A stretch of 64,000 nucleotides of DNA from assembly GCF_004421005.1 (NCBI RefSeq), contig NZ_CP038026.1:4154001-4218000 (forward strand). Reading direction: 5' to 3'. Positions 25,316 through 34,897 of the stretch are shown here, one piece after another. How positions within the stretch are numbered: the first letter of the stretch is position 1; the number at the start of each line of letters is the position of its first letter. The notes beneath the pieces are model-generated. The model was not told the origin of the DNA. It searched no databases and worked only from the letters and a program-made list of their open reading frames with translations. Source of the DNA: Pseudoduganella plicata. GTDB taxonomy: Bacteria > Pseudomonadota > Gammaproteobacteria > Burkholderiales > Burkholderiaceae_D. The position numbers and the translations under genes are program-made.

Positions 25316-27305
25316 TCTGCACAGCGCCATCGAGCGGCCCCTGTGGCACGCCGTGCTGCGCAGGCGTGTGCCATGGTGGCTGGCATCCGTCGTACCCGCG
25401 CTGGCGACGCTCCCGGCATCCGTGCCGGCCGGCCTGGCGCTGCTTGCCGGCGCGGTTGCCTGGGCAGCTTGGGACGCGCGCCACTGGCGCCAGCGCACGG
25501 CAACGCAATGGCCACGCTGGCTCGACGATGCCGTACCCGCGCTGGAGGACAGCAGCGGCCTGCTGGCAACGTCGTCCACGTCCCCGCTGGCGAACCTGCA
25601 GCGCGCCCGCCTTGCGGCGCGCCTGCGTGAGGCCGTGGGACCGGCGCAGTTTGCCGCCATCGCCCGCGCGCAAACGCCCACGAGCTGGTGGCCGGCCGCA
25701 CTGGCTACGCTCGCTGCCGTCGCGGTCTGGCTGGTGCCGGCCGGCCAGCGCACGGCACCGCGCGAGGCGGTAGGGGCACGGCAGCCGGCAGCCGTTGCGG
25801 CGGTGCTGACAATGAAGGTGGTCCCGCCCCGGTACACGGGCGTGCAGCCGTACGACACGGCGCCGCGCGATTTGCAGGTACCGCGTTACAGCGCTGTCCA
25901 GTGGTGCGCGAAGGGTGCCGGAACCACCGTACAGCTGGGCGATGGCACCGCGTTGAACGTGGCCTCCGGTGCATGCGCGCAGTGGCACGCGCTGGACGCT
26001 GTCTCGTGGCGCAGCGGCGCGCTCCGTCACGACATCCGCGTCAAGGCGGATCAGCCGCCGACGGTGTCCGTGGCCGCGCCGACGGAAGCGGTGCACCAGC
26101 TCGCGCCCACCAGGGCAACGGTACGGATCGCGGTGGCGGCACGGGACGATTACGGCATCGCCCGTGCGACCCTGCATCTCACACTGGCACGCGGCAGCGG
26201 CGAGAGCATCCGCTTCAGCGACCGCGAAGTGCCGCTGCCGCAGGGGCGCGATGCGCGGCGGCGCGACTGGCAGAAGGACTGGACCTTGAGTGAGCTGGGC
26301 ATGGAGCCGGGCGACGAGCTGTATTTCTTCGTGCGCGCGACCGACAACGATCCCGAACATCCGCACACGGTGCAGTCGCCCACGCACACCTTGCGGTTGC
26401 CGGGACCGGAGGCGGAAGCGCTGGATTCGTCCGCGCTGCCCGGCATGGTCAAGCCGGAGAACCTGCGCAGCCAGCGCCAGATCATCATCGACACGGAACA
26501 ACTGGTGGCGGACATGCGCGGCAAGCTGCCGGCCGCCGTCGTGCGCGAACGCAGCGAGGGCATCGCTGCCGACCAGGCGCAGTTGCGGCGCCGCTATGGC
26601 CAGTTCCTGGGCGAAGAATCGACGCTGTTCGGCGACGAGCATGAGGAGCACGCGGGACACGACGATCATGACGAACACAAGCCGATGAACGGCGCCACGA
26701 ATATGGCGGCGCAGTTTGGCCACGCCCACGACATGGAAGACAATGCGACGATCTTCGACCCGCAGACCAAGACGGTACTGCGGCGCGCGCTGAGCGCCAT
26801 GTGGGACGCGGAAAAAGCGCTGCGGGCGATCGCGCCATCGTCCGCGCTGCCGCCTGAATACAAGGCGCTGGCGGCGATCAAGGCATTGCAGCAGGCCGAA
26901 AGGGTGTATCTGCACCGGGCCGCGTTCGAGCCGCCCCCCATCAAGGAGGACAAGCGGCTGAGCGGCGATACGGCAGGTGCGGCCAGCTATCGCCGCGCGC
27001 AGGTGGCGGCAAGTGGTACGGCCGGTTCGGCCGACGTGCGCTCGCTTGCCGGGGCGCTGTCTGGCGATGGGGCGCTGCCCGCGCTGTGGAGCCGGACGGC
27101 GGTCGATGCACTCAACCGGCTGCCGGGCGAGGATGCGAAACTGGCCGCGCAGCGCGCCGTGCAGGACGTGGCCGACGGCTGCGTACCGTGCCGCGGCACG
27201 TTGCGCGCCTGGCTGCGCGCCACGTTGCCCGCCAACCCCGTGCTGCAGGCGCAGCCCGAGCCGGACACGCCGTTGAGCCGCGCATGGCAAGGAGCGCCGC
27301 GATGA
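25299..27305 (+). CDS. DUF4175-like membrane protein with His/Asp-rich insert
   Basis: A 668-residue protein. Two N-terminal hydrophobic segments (about residues 22-60 and 128-150) precede a large soluble region with RDDYGIARATLHL and DELYFFVRATDNDPEHPHTV blocks typical of DUF4175. Around residues 446-482 is a stretch rich in His, Asp and Glu (DEHEEHAGHDDHDEH, then later GHAHDMED), a possible divalent-metal site. The ATG at 25299 overlaps the BatA-like stop. It is probably part of an envelope complex with its neighbours. Confidence 0.8.
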   Translation: MHAEPDLHSAIERPLWHAVLRRRVPWWLASVVPALATLPASVPAGLALLAGAVAWAAWDARHWRQRTATQWPRWLDDAVPALEDSSGLLATSSTSPLANLQRARLAARLREAVGPAQFAAIARAQTPTSWWPAALATLAAVAVWLVPAGQRTAPREAVGARQPAAVAAVLTMKVVPPRYTGVQPYDTAPRDLQVPRYSAVQWCAKGAGTTVQLGDGTALNVASGACAQWHALDAVSWRSGALRHDIRVKADQPPTVSVAAPTEAVHQLAPTRATVRIAVAARDDYGIARATLHLTLARGSGESIRFSDREVPLPQGRDARRRDWQKDWTLSELGMEPGDELYFFVRATDNDPEHPHTVQSPTHTLRLPGPEAEALDSSALPGMVKPENLRSQRQIIIDTEQLVADMRGKLPAAVVRERSEGIAADQAQLRRRYGQFLGEESTLFGDEHEEHAGHDDHDEHKPMNGATNMAAQFGHAHDMEDNATIFDPQTKTVLRRALSAMWDAEKALRAIAPSSALPPEYKALAAIKALQQAERVYLHRAAFEPPPIKEDKRLSGDTAGAASYRRAQVAASGTAGSADVRSLAGALSGDGALPALWSRTAVDALNRLPGEDAKLAAQRAVQDVADGCVPCRGTLRAWLRATLPANPVLQAQPEPDTPLSRAWQGAPR

Positions 27306-28888
27306 CGCCGCTCGTCATGGCTGCTGCCGGCGCCGCCGTCGTCAGCGCTGCCCTGTATCTGCGCCGGCGGCGCTGGCTCGACGCCGCGCTGACGGCGACG
27401 GCAGGCGCTGCGCTGGCAGCCCTGCTGGCACTGCCGGTCCAGGACGCGCCGCGCGGGGGCGACATCGTCACGCTGGCCGACGGCGCCGCGCTGACCGACG
27501 TGGCGGGCGCCCGCGCGCTGGCGGTCCAGGGCCACGGCCTGCGCGATGCCGAGTGGCGCGACCTGCCGGCATTGCCCGTCACGTGGCAGGCGCCGCGCGA
27601 CGAACTGCTGCGCCTCGACTTCCCGCGCACGCTGGCGCTGGGCCGCACGTTCGCGCTGACGGCACGCCGCGACGGCGCCGTTGCCGGCCCATGGCGCCTG
27701 CAACTGCTGGCGGAAAACGGCGTGGTGCTGCATGAAGCGAAAGGGAGTGACGCGGCGCTGACGGTGCAATGGCTGCCGCCGCTGGCCGAACGCCTGCTGC
27801 TGCGCGCCCGCCTGCTGGATGGCGCGGGCAAGACGCTGCACGAAGGGCCGGTGCCGCTGGCGGTCGTGGACGCGCTGCCGCTGCATCTGGTCGGCCGCTT
27901 CGGTGCGCCATCGTTCGATACGCGCGTGCTGAACGACCTGCTGACGGCCAGCGGCGCGGTGCTCGACTGGCAGACGGTGCTGGGCAAGACGGTCACACGC
28001 AGCGAGGGCGCGGCCGCGCTTGCGGTGCCGCCGAATGCGACGGTGATCGACGCCGGCTGGTTCGAGCGGCAGGGGACGGGCGCACGTGCCGCCCTGTTGG
28101 CGCAGGTGGCGCAAGGCATGCCGCTGATCGTCCTGGGCGGGAACGCCGGCGCGCCCGCCGTCTGGCAGGATGCAGTGACGTTGCGGCTGGTCGAACAATC
28201 GGCCACGACGGAACAGGAAGACACACGGCATCTGCGCGTGGGCGACGACGTGCTGGCGCTGGCTCCCGCATCGTGGAATCCCGCCGCGGGTGCCGGCTGG
28301 GCGGTCCTGGCCAGCGACCGGGATGGCAAGCCGTGGCTGTGGCAGCGCCCGTGGCAGGGCGGACGTATTGTCTGGCTGGGTGTCGCGGGGTGGCACCGGC
28401 ATGCGATCACGGCGCCGCAGGCGCTGAGCGTCTGGTGGCAGCAGGTCTTTGATCTCGCGTCGCGGGGTACGGCGCGGCCGGTCGGCTGGGTGGCACCCGA
28501 TCCGATGCCCGTGCCCGGCTTGCGCACGGAACTGTGCGCCCATGGTATGCGCCCCGGCAGCGCGGTGCAGGTCGAGTCGCACGCACTGGCGTGGCAGACG
28601 CGTGCCGATCGCGCGGGGGCGGCGTGCGTGGCGATCTGGCCGCGGCAGGCGGGCTGGCTGGGCGTGCGGTCTGAAGGGGCCGCCACGTATACCTACGTTT
28701 ATGACAGAGGCGACTGGCCTGCGTGGCAGAAGGCGTTGCGGCAGGATGCGACGGCGCGGTATGTGGCGCGGGCGCTGCCGGGTGGTGACCGTCAAGCGCC
28801 AGCTCCGATTCGCATCGTACCCGCCTGGCCGTTCGCGTTGTTGCTGGGTGCTGCGTTGCTGGGCCTCTGGTGGCGCGAACGGCGCTGA
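27302..28888 (+). CDS. Large membrane-anchored protein closing the MoxR/BatA cluster
   Basis: A 528-residue protein with two N-terminal helices (about residues 3-17 and 28-43), a periplasmic-looking middle and a C-terminal helix (AWPFALLLGAALLGLWW) followed by a basic tail. The region VIDAGWFERQGTGARAALLA then MPLIVLGG resembles the glutamine-amidotransferase-like fold seen in BatA-cluster proteins. I do not recognise a named family. The ATGA overlap with the DUF4175 gene shows coupling. It is the last gene of the cluster. Confidence 0.75.
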   Translation: MTPLVMAAAGAAVVSAALYLRRRRWLDAALTATAGAALAALLALPVQDAPRGGDIVTLADGAALTDVAGARALAVQGHGLRDAEWRDLPALPVTWQAPRDELLRLDFPRTLALGRTFALTARRDGAVAGPWRLQLLAENGVVLHEAKGSDAALTVQWLPPLAERLLLRARLLDGAGKTLHEGPVPLAVVDALPLHLVGRFGAPSFDTRVLNDLLTASGAVLDWQTVLGKTVTRSEGAAALAVPPNATVIDAGWFERQGTGARAALLAQVAQGMPLIVLGGNAGAPAVWQDAVTLRLVEQSATTEQEDTRHLRVGDDVLALAPASWNPAAGAGWAVLASDRDGKPWLWQRPWQGGRIVWLGVAGWHRHAITAPQALSVWWQQVFDLASRGTARPVGWVAPDPMPVPGLRTELCAHGMRPGSAVQVESHALAWQTRADRAGAACVAIWPRQAGWLGVRSEGAATYTYVYDRGDWPAWQKALRQDATARYVARALPGGDRQAPAPIRIVPAWPFALLLGAALLGLWWRERR

Positions 28889-28975
28889 CCGGGGAGCGCT
28901 GCAGGTCGGGGGCGGCACCCGAAGGTCGGCCCGCCGCGGGGCCAGTCGCCAGCGGATCCCGCAGGCTCGATGCAT

Positions 28976-29016
28976 CTGGGGACTGGCTCCCGCAAGGTGC
29001 CTGTCCCCGACGTTCG
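28976..29016. repeat. Gene-end hairpin repeat, copy C
   Basis: GGGGACTGGC and GGTGCCTGTCCCC form an imperfect hairpin, followed by GACGTTCGG. It shares GTGCCT..CCCCGACGTT with copy B. It lies between the convergent ends of the MoxR-cluster and PNPOx-like genes. Confidence 0.7.
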
Positions 29017-29029
29017 GCAACCGAAGCCC

Positions 29030-29671
29030 CTAGCCCCGCCAAGCCTGCACGTAGGCAGGAGCCGGCACCGTACACCCTTCGTCCACCACCGGCATTCCAT
29101 GCGCCGCTTTCAGCGGCAGCACGCCCGCCCACACGGGAAGCTGCATGTCTTCCTCGTCATCCTTCGGCGGCCCCGTGCGCGTCTTGCAGGCCGCTTCCGC
29201 CAGCGCGATGCGCATGACGGTGGTGGCGGCGTATTCCTTGTCGTTGCCGGCGCGGACTTCACGCTGCCGGCCTGGCGCCATGTGCTCCATGAACGCTTCC
29301 ATCGCCACGCGCTTGTGCGCCTCGTCCACGGCCTCGAAGCGCCCGTAGATCATCGCCGAGCGATAGTTCATCGAGTGATTGAACGCCGCGCGCGCCAGCA
29401 CGAGACCATCGACGTGCGTGATCGTCACGCAGCATTCCTGCTCCTGCAGTCGTTTCAGCATCCTGCTGCCGTTGGAGCCGTGGATATACAGCCAGTCGCC
29501 GTCGCGCCAGCATGCCGTCGGGATGCAGTGGCTGCCATTGGCGTCGGCAAAGGCGATGTGGCAGACATAGGCACTGTCGACGATCGCGTGCAGCAGGGTG
29601 CGGTCATAGGACGCATAGTCGGCGACGCGTTTCACCTGCGTGCGGGGCGTGGGGGCGGAAGGTTTATTCAT
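29030..29671 (-). CDS. Pyridoxamine-5'-phosphate oxidase-like flavin-fold protein
   Basis: A 213-residue split-barrel protein. The segments SAYVCHIAFADANGSHCIPT, WLYIHGSNGSRMLKRLQEQE and NHSMNYRSAMIYGRFEAVDE match the FMN-binding PNPOx-like family (Nim/Pyridox_ox_2 type). TGGAG precedes the ATG. It is divergent from a MocR-type PLP-dependent regulator with 89 bases between, a common arrangement, so its expression may follow vitamin B6 or a related signal. True PdxH activity is not implied. Confidence 0.88.
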   Translation of the reverse strand: MNKPSAPTPRTQVKRVADYASYDRTLLHAIVDSAYVCHIAFADANGSHCIPTACWRDGDWLYIHGSNGSRMLKRLQEQECCVTITHVDGLVLARAAFNHSMNYRSAMIYGRFEAVDEAHKRVAMEAFMEHMAPGRQREVRAGNDKEYAATTVMRIALAEAACKTRTGPPKDDEEDMQLPVWAGVLPLKAAHGMPVVDEGCTVPAPAYVQAWRG

Positions 29672-29760
29672 GATCTCCAGTCGGTTGGTTGAAGCCGCAA
29701 TATAATGGCTAGGCTGGCTCCTGCAACAGGTCCAGCGATCATTAATCAAATGGAGCCACG

Positions 29761-31254
29761 ATGGATTACGCGCTGCTGCTGTCAAGCTTCGACCGGGAAC
29801 ATGGCCACCGCAGCTGGCCGCGCCAGCGCCTGCTGCACGAATGCCTGCGCTGGGCGATCCGCGACGGCACGCTGGCGCCGGGCACGCGGCTGGTGGCAAC
29901 GCGCACTTTGGCCAGTGAACTGGGCGTGGCCCGCAATACCGTGCTGTATGCGTATGAGCAGTTGGCCAGCGAGGGCTTTGTCGTCCCGGACCGGCGCGGC
30001 ACCGTGGTCGCGCAGCTGGCCGCGGCGGGCGGTAACCGCAAGACAGCGCCGGTGCCGCAGGCGGGATTGTCGCGCCGCGCGCGCAACCTGCGCCACGTCA
30101 GCAACAGCGCCAGCGACGGGATGCCGTTCGTGCCGGGCGTGCCGGACTTGGCCAGTTTTCCGCTGGCCCTTTGGCGCCGCCTGCTGGACCGGGCCTGGCG
30201 CGGCCTCGATACCGCACAGCTGAATTACAGCGATCCGGCCGGCGAGCCGGCATTGCGGGCCGCGATCGCGGATCATCTGCGGGCGTCGCGCGGCGTCGTC
30301 TGCGAAGCGGCCCAGGTATTCATCACGGACGGAAGCCAGAGCAGCCTCGATCTGTGCGCGCGGGCGTGCGCCGACGAAGGCGACGTCGTCTGGATCGAGA
30401 ATCCCGGCTATGGAGGTGCGCTGGCCGCCTTCCGTGGTGCCGGGCTGACGATCGAGGGCATCGACGTGGATGAGGAAGGCATGGCGCCCACGGTCCAGGA
30501 CTGGCGCACGCGTCCCCCGCGCCTGGTCTACGCCACGCCTTCGCATCAGTATCCGGTGGGGACGGTGCTGTCGCTGGCGCGGCGCATGGCGCTGATCGAC
30601 GGTGCGCGTGCGGCGGGTGCGCTGATCGTCGAAGACGACTACGACAGCGAATTTCGCCACGACGGTCCACCGTTGGCCGCGATGCAGGGCCTGGCGCCGG
30701 ACGCGCCCGTGCTGTACTGCGGCACCTTCAGCAAGACGATGTTCCCGGGGATGCGCATCGGCTTTCTCGTCGTGCCGCCGGAGCTGGCGCCGCAACTGGC
30801 GGCCATGCGTGCGCAGTCGGCGGCGGCGGGCCGCGTAGCCGAGCAGCTGGCGCTGGCGCAATTTCTCACCAGCGGCCAGTTCGCACTGCACCTGCGCCGC
30901 ATGCGCCGGCTGTACCGCCAGCGGCGCGACGCGCTGGTCGCGGCGCTCGAGCTGCATCTGGGACGGATCGCCGAAGTGCATGGCGCGTCGGCCGGCATGC
31001 ACCTGTCGCTGCGGTTCACCGACGCCGCGTTATCGGACGTGGCAATCGTCGAGCGCGCGCGGGAAGAGGGGATTGTCGTCAATGCGCTGTCGACGCATGC
31101 CGTGCAAGGTACGACGGCGTGGAACGGCTTGATGCTGGGCTACGCGCAGGTGCCGGCGGAGCGGATGGAGGAACTGGTAAAGCGGCTGGCCGCCGTGATC
31201 CACCTGGCAGCGTATAAAACCGGTGACAGGCTCCGGTTTTCGGTAAACCGGTGA
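29761..31254 (+). CDS. MocR-type GntR/aminotransferase regulator
   Basis: A 497-residue regulator with an N-terminal GntR winged helix (LAPGTRLVATRTLASELGVA, RNTVLYAYEQLASEG) and a class I aminotransferase domain whose PLP lysine lies in YCGTFSKTMFPGMRIGF. Family members such as PdxR bind PLP and control vitamin B6 or amino-acid genes. The likely target is the divergent PNPOx-like gene and itself. The last about 11 residues (TGDRLRFSVNR) are encoded by a hairpin repeat that has entered the 3' end. Confidence 0.93.
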   Translation: MDYALLLSSFDREHGHRSWPRQRLLHECLRWAIRDGTLAPGTRLVATRTLASELGVARNTVLYAYEQLASEGFVVPDRRGTVVAQLAAAGGNRKTAPVPQAGLSRRARNLRHVSNSASDGMPFVPGVPDLASFPLALWRRLLDRAWRGLDTAQLNYSDPAGEPALRAAIADHLRASRGVVCEAAQVFITDGSQSSLDLCARACADEGDVVWIENPGYGGALAAFRGAGLTIEGIDVDEEGMAPTVQDWRTRPPRLVYATPSHQYPVGTVLSLARRMALIDGARAAGALIVEDDYDSEFRHDGPPLAAMQGLAPDAPVLYCGTFSKTMFPGMRIGFLVVPPELAPQLAAMRAQSAAAGRVAEQLALAQFLTSGQFALHLRRMRRLYRQRRDALVAALELHLGRIAEVHGASAGMHLSLRFTDAALSDVAIVERAREEGIVVNALSTHAVQGTTAWNGLMLGYAQVPAERMEELVKRLAAVIHLAAYKTGDRLRFSVNR

Positions 31255-31335
31255 CAGGCTCCTATTTTCTGAAAAATAGGAGCCTGGCACCGGTTTCAAA
31301 ACAAAACAGGAGCCTGGCACCGGTTTTGTTTTTAG
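31214..31335. repeat. Gene-end hairpin repeat, copy D (double)
   Basis: Two direct copies of ACCGGTGACAGGCTCC (from 31,219 and 31,247) are followed by two direct copies of GGAGCCTGGCACCGGTTT in inverse orientation. The inner pair forms a stem of about 24 bases around CTGA with one mismatch, and the last copy runs into a T-rich tail. It straddles the MocR stop codon and lies between convergent genes, so it is probably also a bidirectional terminator. Confidence 0.85.
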
Positions 31336-31344
31336 GCCGTTACA

Positions 31345-33801
31345 TCAGAACGCGTAGTCCGCGCGCACGTACATCGAGCGGCCGTTGATGCCGAACGGGC
31401 AGGTCTCCCAGCAGCGCGTGAAGCCCAGTTGCGGGAACGGCGCCGCGCCGGTCTTGTCCCACTCGGTCGGGTAGGTGTCGAACACGTTATTGACGCCGAA
31501 TGCCACGCTCATCTTCTTGGTGAAGTTGTAGCGCAGGGTCAGGTCGGCGATCCACTTCGCGTCCCAGGTCTGGATGAAGCCCGGCGTGAAGCCTTGTCCT
31601 TTTACCTCGCCGTAGTAGTTGGCGCGCGCATTGGCGTTCCACTGGCCGCGCGTGTAGTCGGCTGACAGCACGTGGTGGCGGCGCGGCTGGCCGTGTTCGA
31701 TCAGCGTGACCTGCGAGGCGTCGAACAGCTCTTCGCCCGACAGGATCGACGACGTCGAATGACGGCCCTTCACCTCGGTCTTGTTGAAGCCCAGCTGGGC
31801 CGACAGCACCAGCGTGGCGCCCGGCAGTGGCATCTTGTAGTCGGTGACGATGTCCAGGCCGCGCGTGGTGGTATCGACGGCGTTCGTGAAGAACTGGGCC
31901 TGGCCCACCTTGAGCGGATTCAGGATGGCGCCCACCACGGGACCGTTGATGGCTTCCGAGATATTGCTGGAGAAGACGATGCGGTCCTTGATCTTGATCT
32001 GGTAGACGTCGGCGGTGAACGAGAAGTTCTGCACGGGGCGCAGCACGATGCCGACGCTGGCGTTACGCGACGTTTCTTCCTTCAGCGGGGCGATGCCCAG
32101 GGCGCGCGTGACGGCGCTGTTCTGACGCGCCGTCAGCGTTTCCGTCAGCACGCCGTCGGCGTTCAGGTTGGTCGAGACGGAGCTGTAGAAGGCCTGCTGC
32201 ACGCCCGGCGCCCGGAAGCCGGACGAATAGCTGCCGCGCACACCCACCTGCTTGGACGGATCCCAGCGCGCGGTGATCTTGCCCGTCGTCGTGTTGCCGA
32301 AGTCGGAGTATTTTTCGTAGCGCACGGCGCCGGCCAGCAGCAGCTGTTCCGTCGGACGGTATTCCAGGTCGCCGTACAGCGCGATGTTGTGGCGGCCCGA
32401 GTCCACTTCCGTCGACGGCGTGTAGCCTGGGAAGCCCTGCGTGCCCGATGCGGCGATGCCGCCGGTACGGTCGCGGATGTCGATGGCCGGGTTGTTCGTG
32501 CGGCCATATTGGTACGACACCGGGTCGCCGGCGACGATCTGGTAGTTGTCCTCGCGCCATTCGAAGCCGGTGGCGAAGAACAGGTTGGCGCCGCCCAGGT
32601 TCAACGGTCCCTTGAAGTCCAGGTTGAACGTGGTCTGGTCGAATTTGAGCTTGCCCGTATCGGCTTCCAGCGGCGACTCGGCGTAGATGCCGCCCCCGGG
32701 CCGCGGCTCGTACCAGTAGCTGACGTTGATGGTCTGTTTCTCGTTGAAGGCCAGTTCGCTGCGGCCGTGGTTGACGCTGATGTCGGCCTTCCAGTCGTAC
32801 GGCAGGTCCTTGCGGAAGCCGACGGCCAGGGACGCATCCTTGACGGTCGTGCGGATGTTCGGCAGGTAGCCGTTCGGATACACCTCCGGCACCGTGCGGG
32901 CGTCATCGGCGGCACGGAAGAAGCCGGACGAGTCGCCCTTGCGCTTGGACGCGCCGCCGAAGGCATACAGCTCGCCGCCGTTCCCCGTCGGCAGGGCGGC
33001 GTTCAGCCACAGGTACAGGTCTTTTGCATCGCTGTCGCCGATGCGCTGCGTCACGCGCGGCGGATTGGTGCGGGCCGTATCGAGGCCGGCGCGGTTGGTT
33101 TCCTTGCGCTTGCGCGCTTCGGCCGATACGTTGATGTAGCCGCCGTCCGTGCCCAGCGCCCAGCCGCGGTTGATGCTGCCCGAGTAATTGTCGCCGTCGC
33201 CTTCGGACGTGGTACCCAGCTGGCCGGACAGCTGCGTCTCGTTGATGTTCGACTTCAGCACGATGTTGATGACGCCGGCAATGGCGTCGGAGCCGTACTG
33301 CGCGGCCGCGCCGTCGCGCAGCACTTCGATATGGTGGATCGCCGACAACGGGATCGCATTGATGTCGGTACCGGCCGAACCGCGACCGACGGTCTGCTGC
33401 ACGTTGACGAGGGCCTGCTGGTGGCGGCGCTTGCCGTTGATGAGGACCAGCAGCTGGTCCGGGCCCAGCGAGCGCAGGGTGGCGGGACGGATGATGTCGG
33501 TGCCGTCGCTGATGAAGGTCGAGGAGAAGTTGAACGACGGGTCCAGTGTCTGCAGCAGCTTGCCCAGTTCCAGCGGGCCGGCGTTCTGCATGTCCTTCAT
33601 ATTGATCAGGCCAACGGGCGCGGCGGTATCGAGCGCCGTCTTGGCGGCCGAGCGCGAGCCCAGCACGACGACGGTCTGTTCCGGGCTGGCGCTGGCGGGA
33701 GCGGTGGCGGTATCGGCGGTCTGCGCGATGGACTGCGCCGACAGCAGCAGCGCGGCGCCGGCCAGCAGGGTACGGCGGAAAGCGGGAATGGTGTGCTTCA
33801 T
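31345..33801 (-). CDS. TonB-dependent outer-membrane receptor
   Basis: An 818-residue receptor. A signal peptide (to about SIAQ) is followed by the plug domain (residues about 45-170 with LRSLGPDQLLVLINGKRRHQ and IEVLRDGAAAQYGSDAIAGV) and a beta-barrel that ends in YVRADYAF with terminal phenylalanine for BAM recognition. It imports a siderophore, sugar or other bulky ligand using TonB energy; the ligand cannot be deduced. An imperfect palindrome (GCACGC...GCGTGC, near 33,940) lies upstream. Confidence 0.93.
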   Translation of the reverse strand: MKHTIPAFRRTLLAGAALLLSAQSIAQTADTATAPASASPEQTVVVLGSRSAAKTALDTAAPVGLINMKDMQNAGPLELGKLLQTLDPSFNFSSTFISDGTDIIRPATLRSLGPDQLLVLINGKRRHQQALVNVQQTVGRGSAGTDINAIPLSAIHHIEVLRDGAAAQYGSDAIAGVINIVLKSNINETQLSGQLGTTSEGDGDNYSGSINRGWALGTDGGYINVSAEARKRKETNRAGLDTARTNPPRVTQRIGDSDAKDLYLWLNAALPTGNGGELYAFGGASKRKGDSSGFFRAADDARTVPEVYPNGYLPNIRTTVKDASLAVGFRKDLPYDWKADISVNHGRSELAFNEKQTINVSYWYEPRPGGGIYAESPLEADTGKLKFDQTTFNLDFKGPLNLGGANLFFATGFEWREDNYQIVAGDPVSYQYGRTNNPAIDIRDRTGGIAASGTQGFPGYTPSTEVDSGRHNIALYGDLEYRPTEQLLLAGAVRYEKYSDFGNTTTGKITARWDPSKQVGVRGSYSSGFRAPGVQQAFYSSVSTNLNADGVLTETLTARQNSAVTRALGIAPLKEETSRNASVGIVLRPVQNFSFTADVYQIKIKDRIVFSSNISEAINGPVVGAILNPLKVGQAQFFTNAVDTTTRGLDIVTDYKMPLPGATLVLSAQLGFNKTEVKGRHSTSSILSGEELFDASQVTLIEHGQPRRHHVLSADYTRGQWNANARANYYGEVKGQGFTPGFIQTWDAKWIADLTLRYNFTKKMSVAFGVNNVFDTYPTEWDKTGAAPFPQLGFTRCWETCPFGINGRSMYVRADYAF

Positions 33802-34067
33802 GTGTCTCGTTCTCTCTGGTTATCGGTGGTCACGCTGATGTCAGCATGCGGGCTGGTCTGCCCGGACCCGCTTGATACTAACCGCCGGTTTGGAGAGCGA
33901 ACAGAGTGAGAAAAGCACACTGTTGCGTAACTTGCACGCGCAAGAAATATTGCGTGCTTAATATTGAAAAGTGCCGTACTCTAATCGGCCTCATCAGTAA
34001 AAAAGTGCCGAATCGTGCGCGGATCGTGCCAATCCGCGACTTTTTCACGACACTGCGGCGGCGCCAG

Positions 34068-34826
34068 TCACCCCTGGTCGAGCATCCAGGACTTGAGGCC
34101 GTTCACCCACCCCTTGGCCGGCAGGTTGTAAGCCTTGCGGATCGCCGCAGCCCGTTCGTAGAGCACGGAAAAGTCCAGGACAGGCGCCTGCTTGAAGGCG
34201 ATGACGACGATGTTCGCATCGTGCACCTCGGGCAACCAGACCACGGCGTCGAACGCCAGCTCCATGTTCTGCAGATTCTTGTCGTAGTTGCTGAAGTCGC
34301 CGAAGACGTTGGCCGTCATGATGCCGTATTCGTCCAGGCAGTCGGCGCAGGCCTGGTAGAACTCCGGCGAGTCGAGCACCGGGCCGCGCGCCTCCTCGTC
34401 GTACAGGTCGACCTGGAGCACGTCCACCTTGCCGTGATTGGCCGGGTCGTTGACGAAATCGAGGGCGTTCATTTCACGCACATCCAGGCGCGTGTCGTTG
34501 GGCGGCAGGCCGAACAGCGATTCGCAGATGGCGATGACGTTCGGATTGAGTTCGGCCACGCTGACCTTCGCACGCGGGAACTTCTGGTAGCAGAACTTCG
34601 TCAGCGCCGCGCTGCCCAGTCCCAGCTGCACGATGTGGCGGGGGTCAATCCGGAACAGCAGCCACATCATCATCATCTGCACGTATTCGAGCTCGATGGC
34701 ATCGGGCCGCGACAGGCGCATGGCACCCTGCACCCAGGAGGTGCCCAGGTGGAGCGAACGGACGCCCTGGAATTCGGTAATGGTGGCGGGGGGATGGCCT
34801 GCCTGGTCGAAGCGTCGGTTTTGCAT
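34068..34826 (-). CDS. Spermidine synthase-like methyltransferase-fold protein
   Basis: A 252-residue protein with the spermidine/spermine synthase fold: IVQLGLGSAALTKFCY (glycine loop), VAELNPNVIAIC and VLQVDLYDEEARGP. Many small proteins of this type have no proven aminopropyltransferase activity, and no speD or polyamine gene is nearby. The ATG at 34826 is chosen because the longer frame runs through the terminator of the neighbouring gene. It faces away from no partner; a monocistronic unit is likely. Confidence 0.85.
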   Translation of the reverse strand: MQNRRFDQAGHPPATITEFQGVRSLHLGTSWVQGAMRLSRPDAIELEYVQMMMMWLLFRIDPRHIVQLGLGSAALTKFCYQKFPRAKVSVAELNPNVIAICESLFGLPPNDTRLDVREMNALDFVNDPANHGKVDVLQVDLYDEEARGPVLDSPEFYQACADCLDEYGIMTANVFGDFSNYDKNLQNMELAFDAVVWLPEVHDANIVVIAFKQAPVLDFSVLYERAAAIRKAYNLPAKGWVNGLKSWMLDQG

Positions 34827-34850
34827 GGCCGACAGTTTACCAGCGGACGT

Positions 34851-34878
34851 AAAAAAAGACGCCGAAGCGTCTTTTTTC
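34851..34878 (-). terminator. Terminator of the first PEP-CTERM gene
   Basis: AAGACGC-TTCG-GCGTCTT stem-loop with A and T runs on the two sides, 20 bases after the stop. The same hairpin recurs at 35,503. Confidence 0.9.
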
Positions 34879-34897
34879 ATCCAGCGAGGCGTGAAGC

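Noticed and set aside
33930..33965. Imperfect palindrome upstream of the first TonB receptor as an operator
   Set aside because: Arms GCACGC/GCGTGC are short and imperfect; mentioned with the gene but not claimed as a site.
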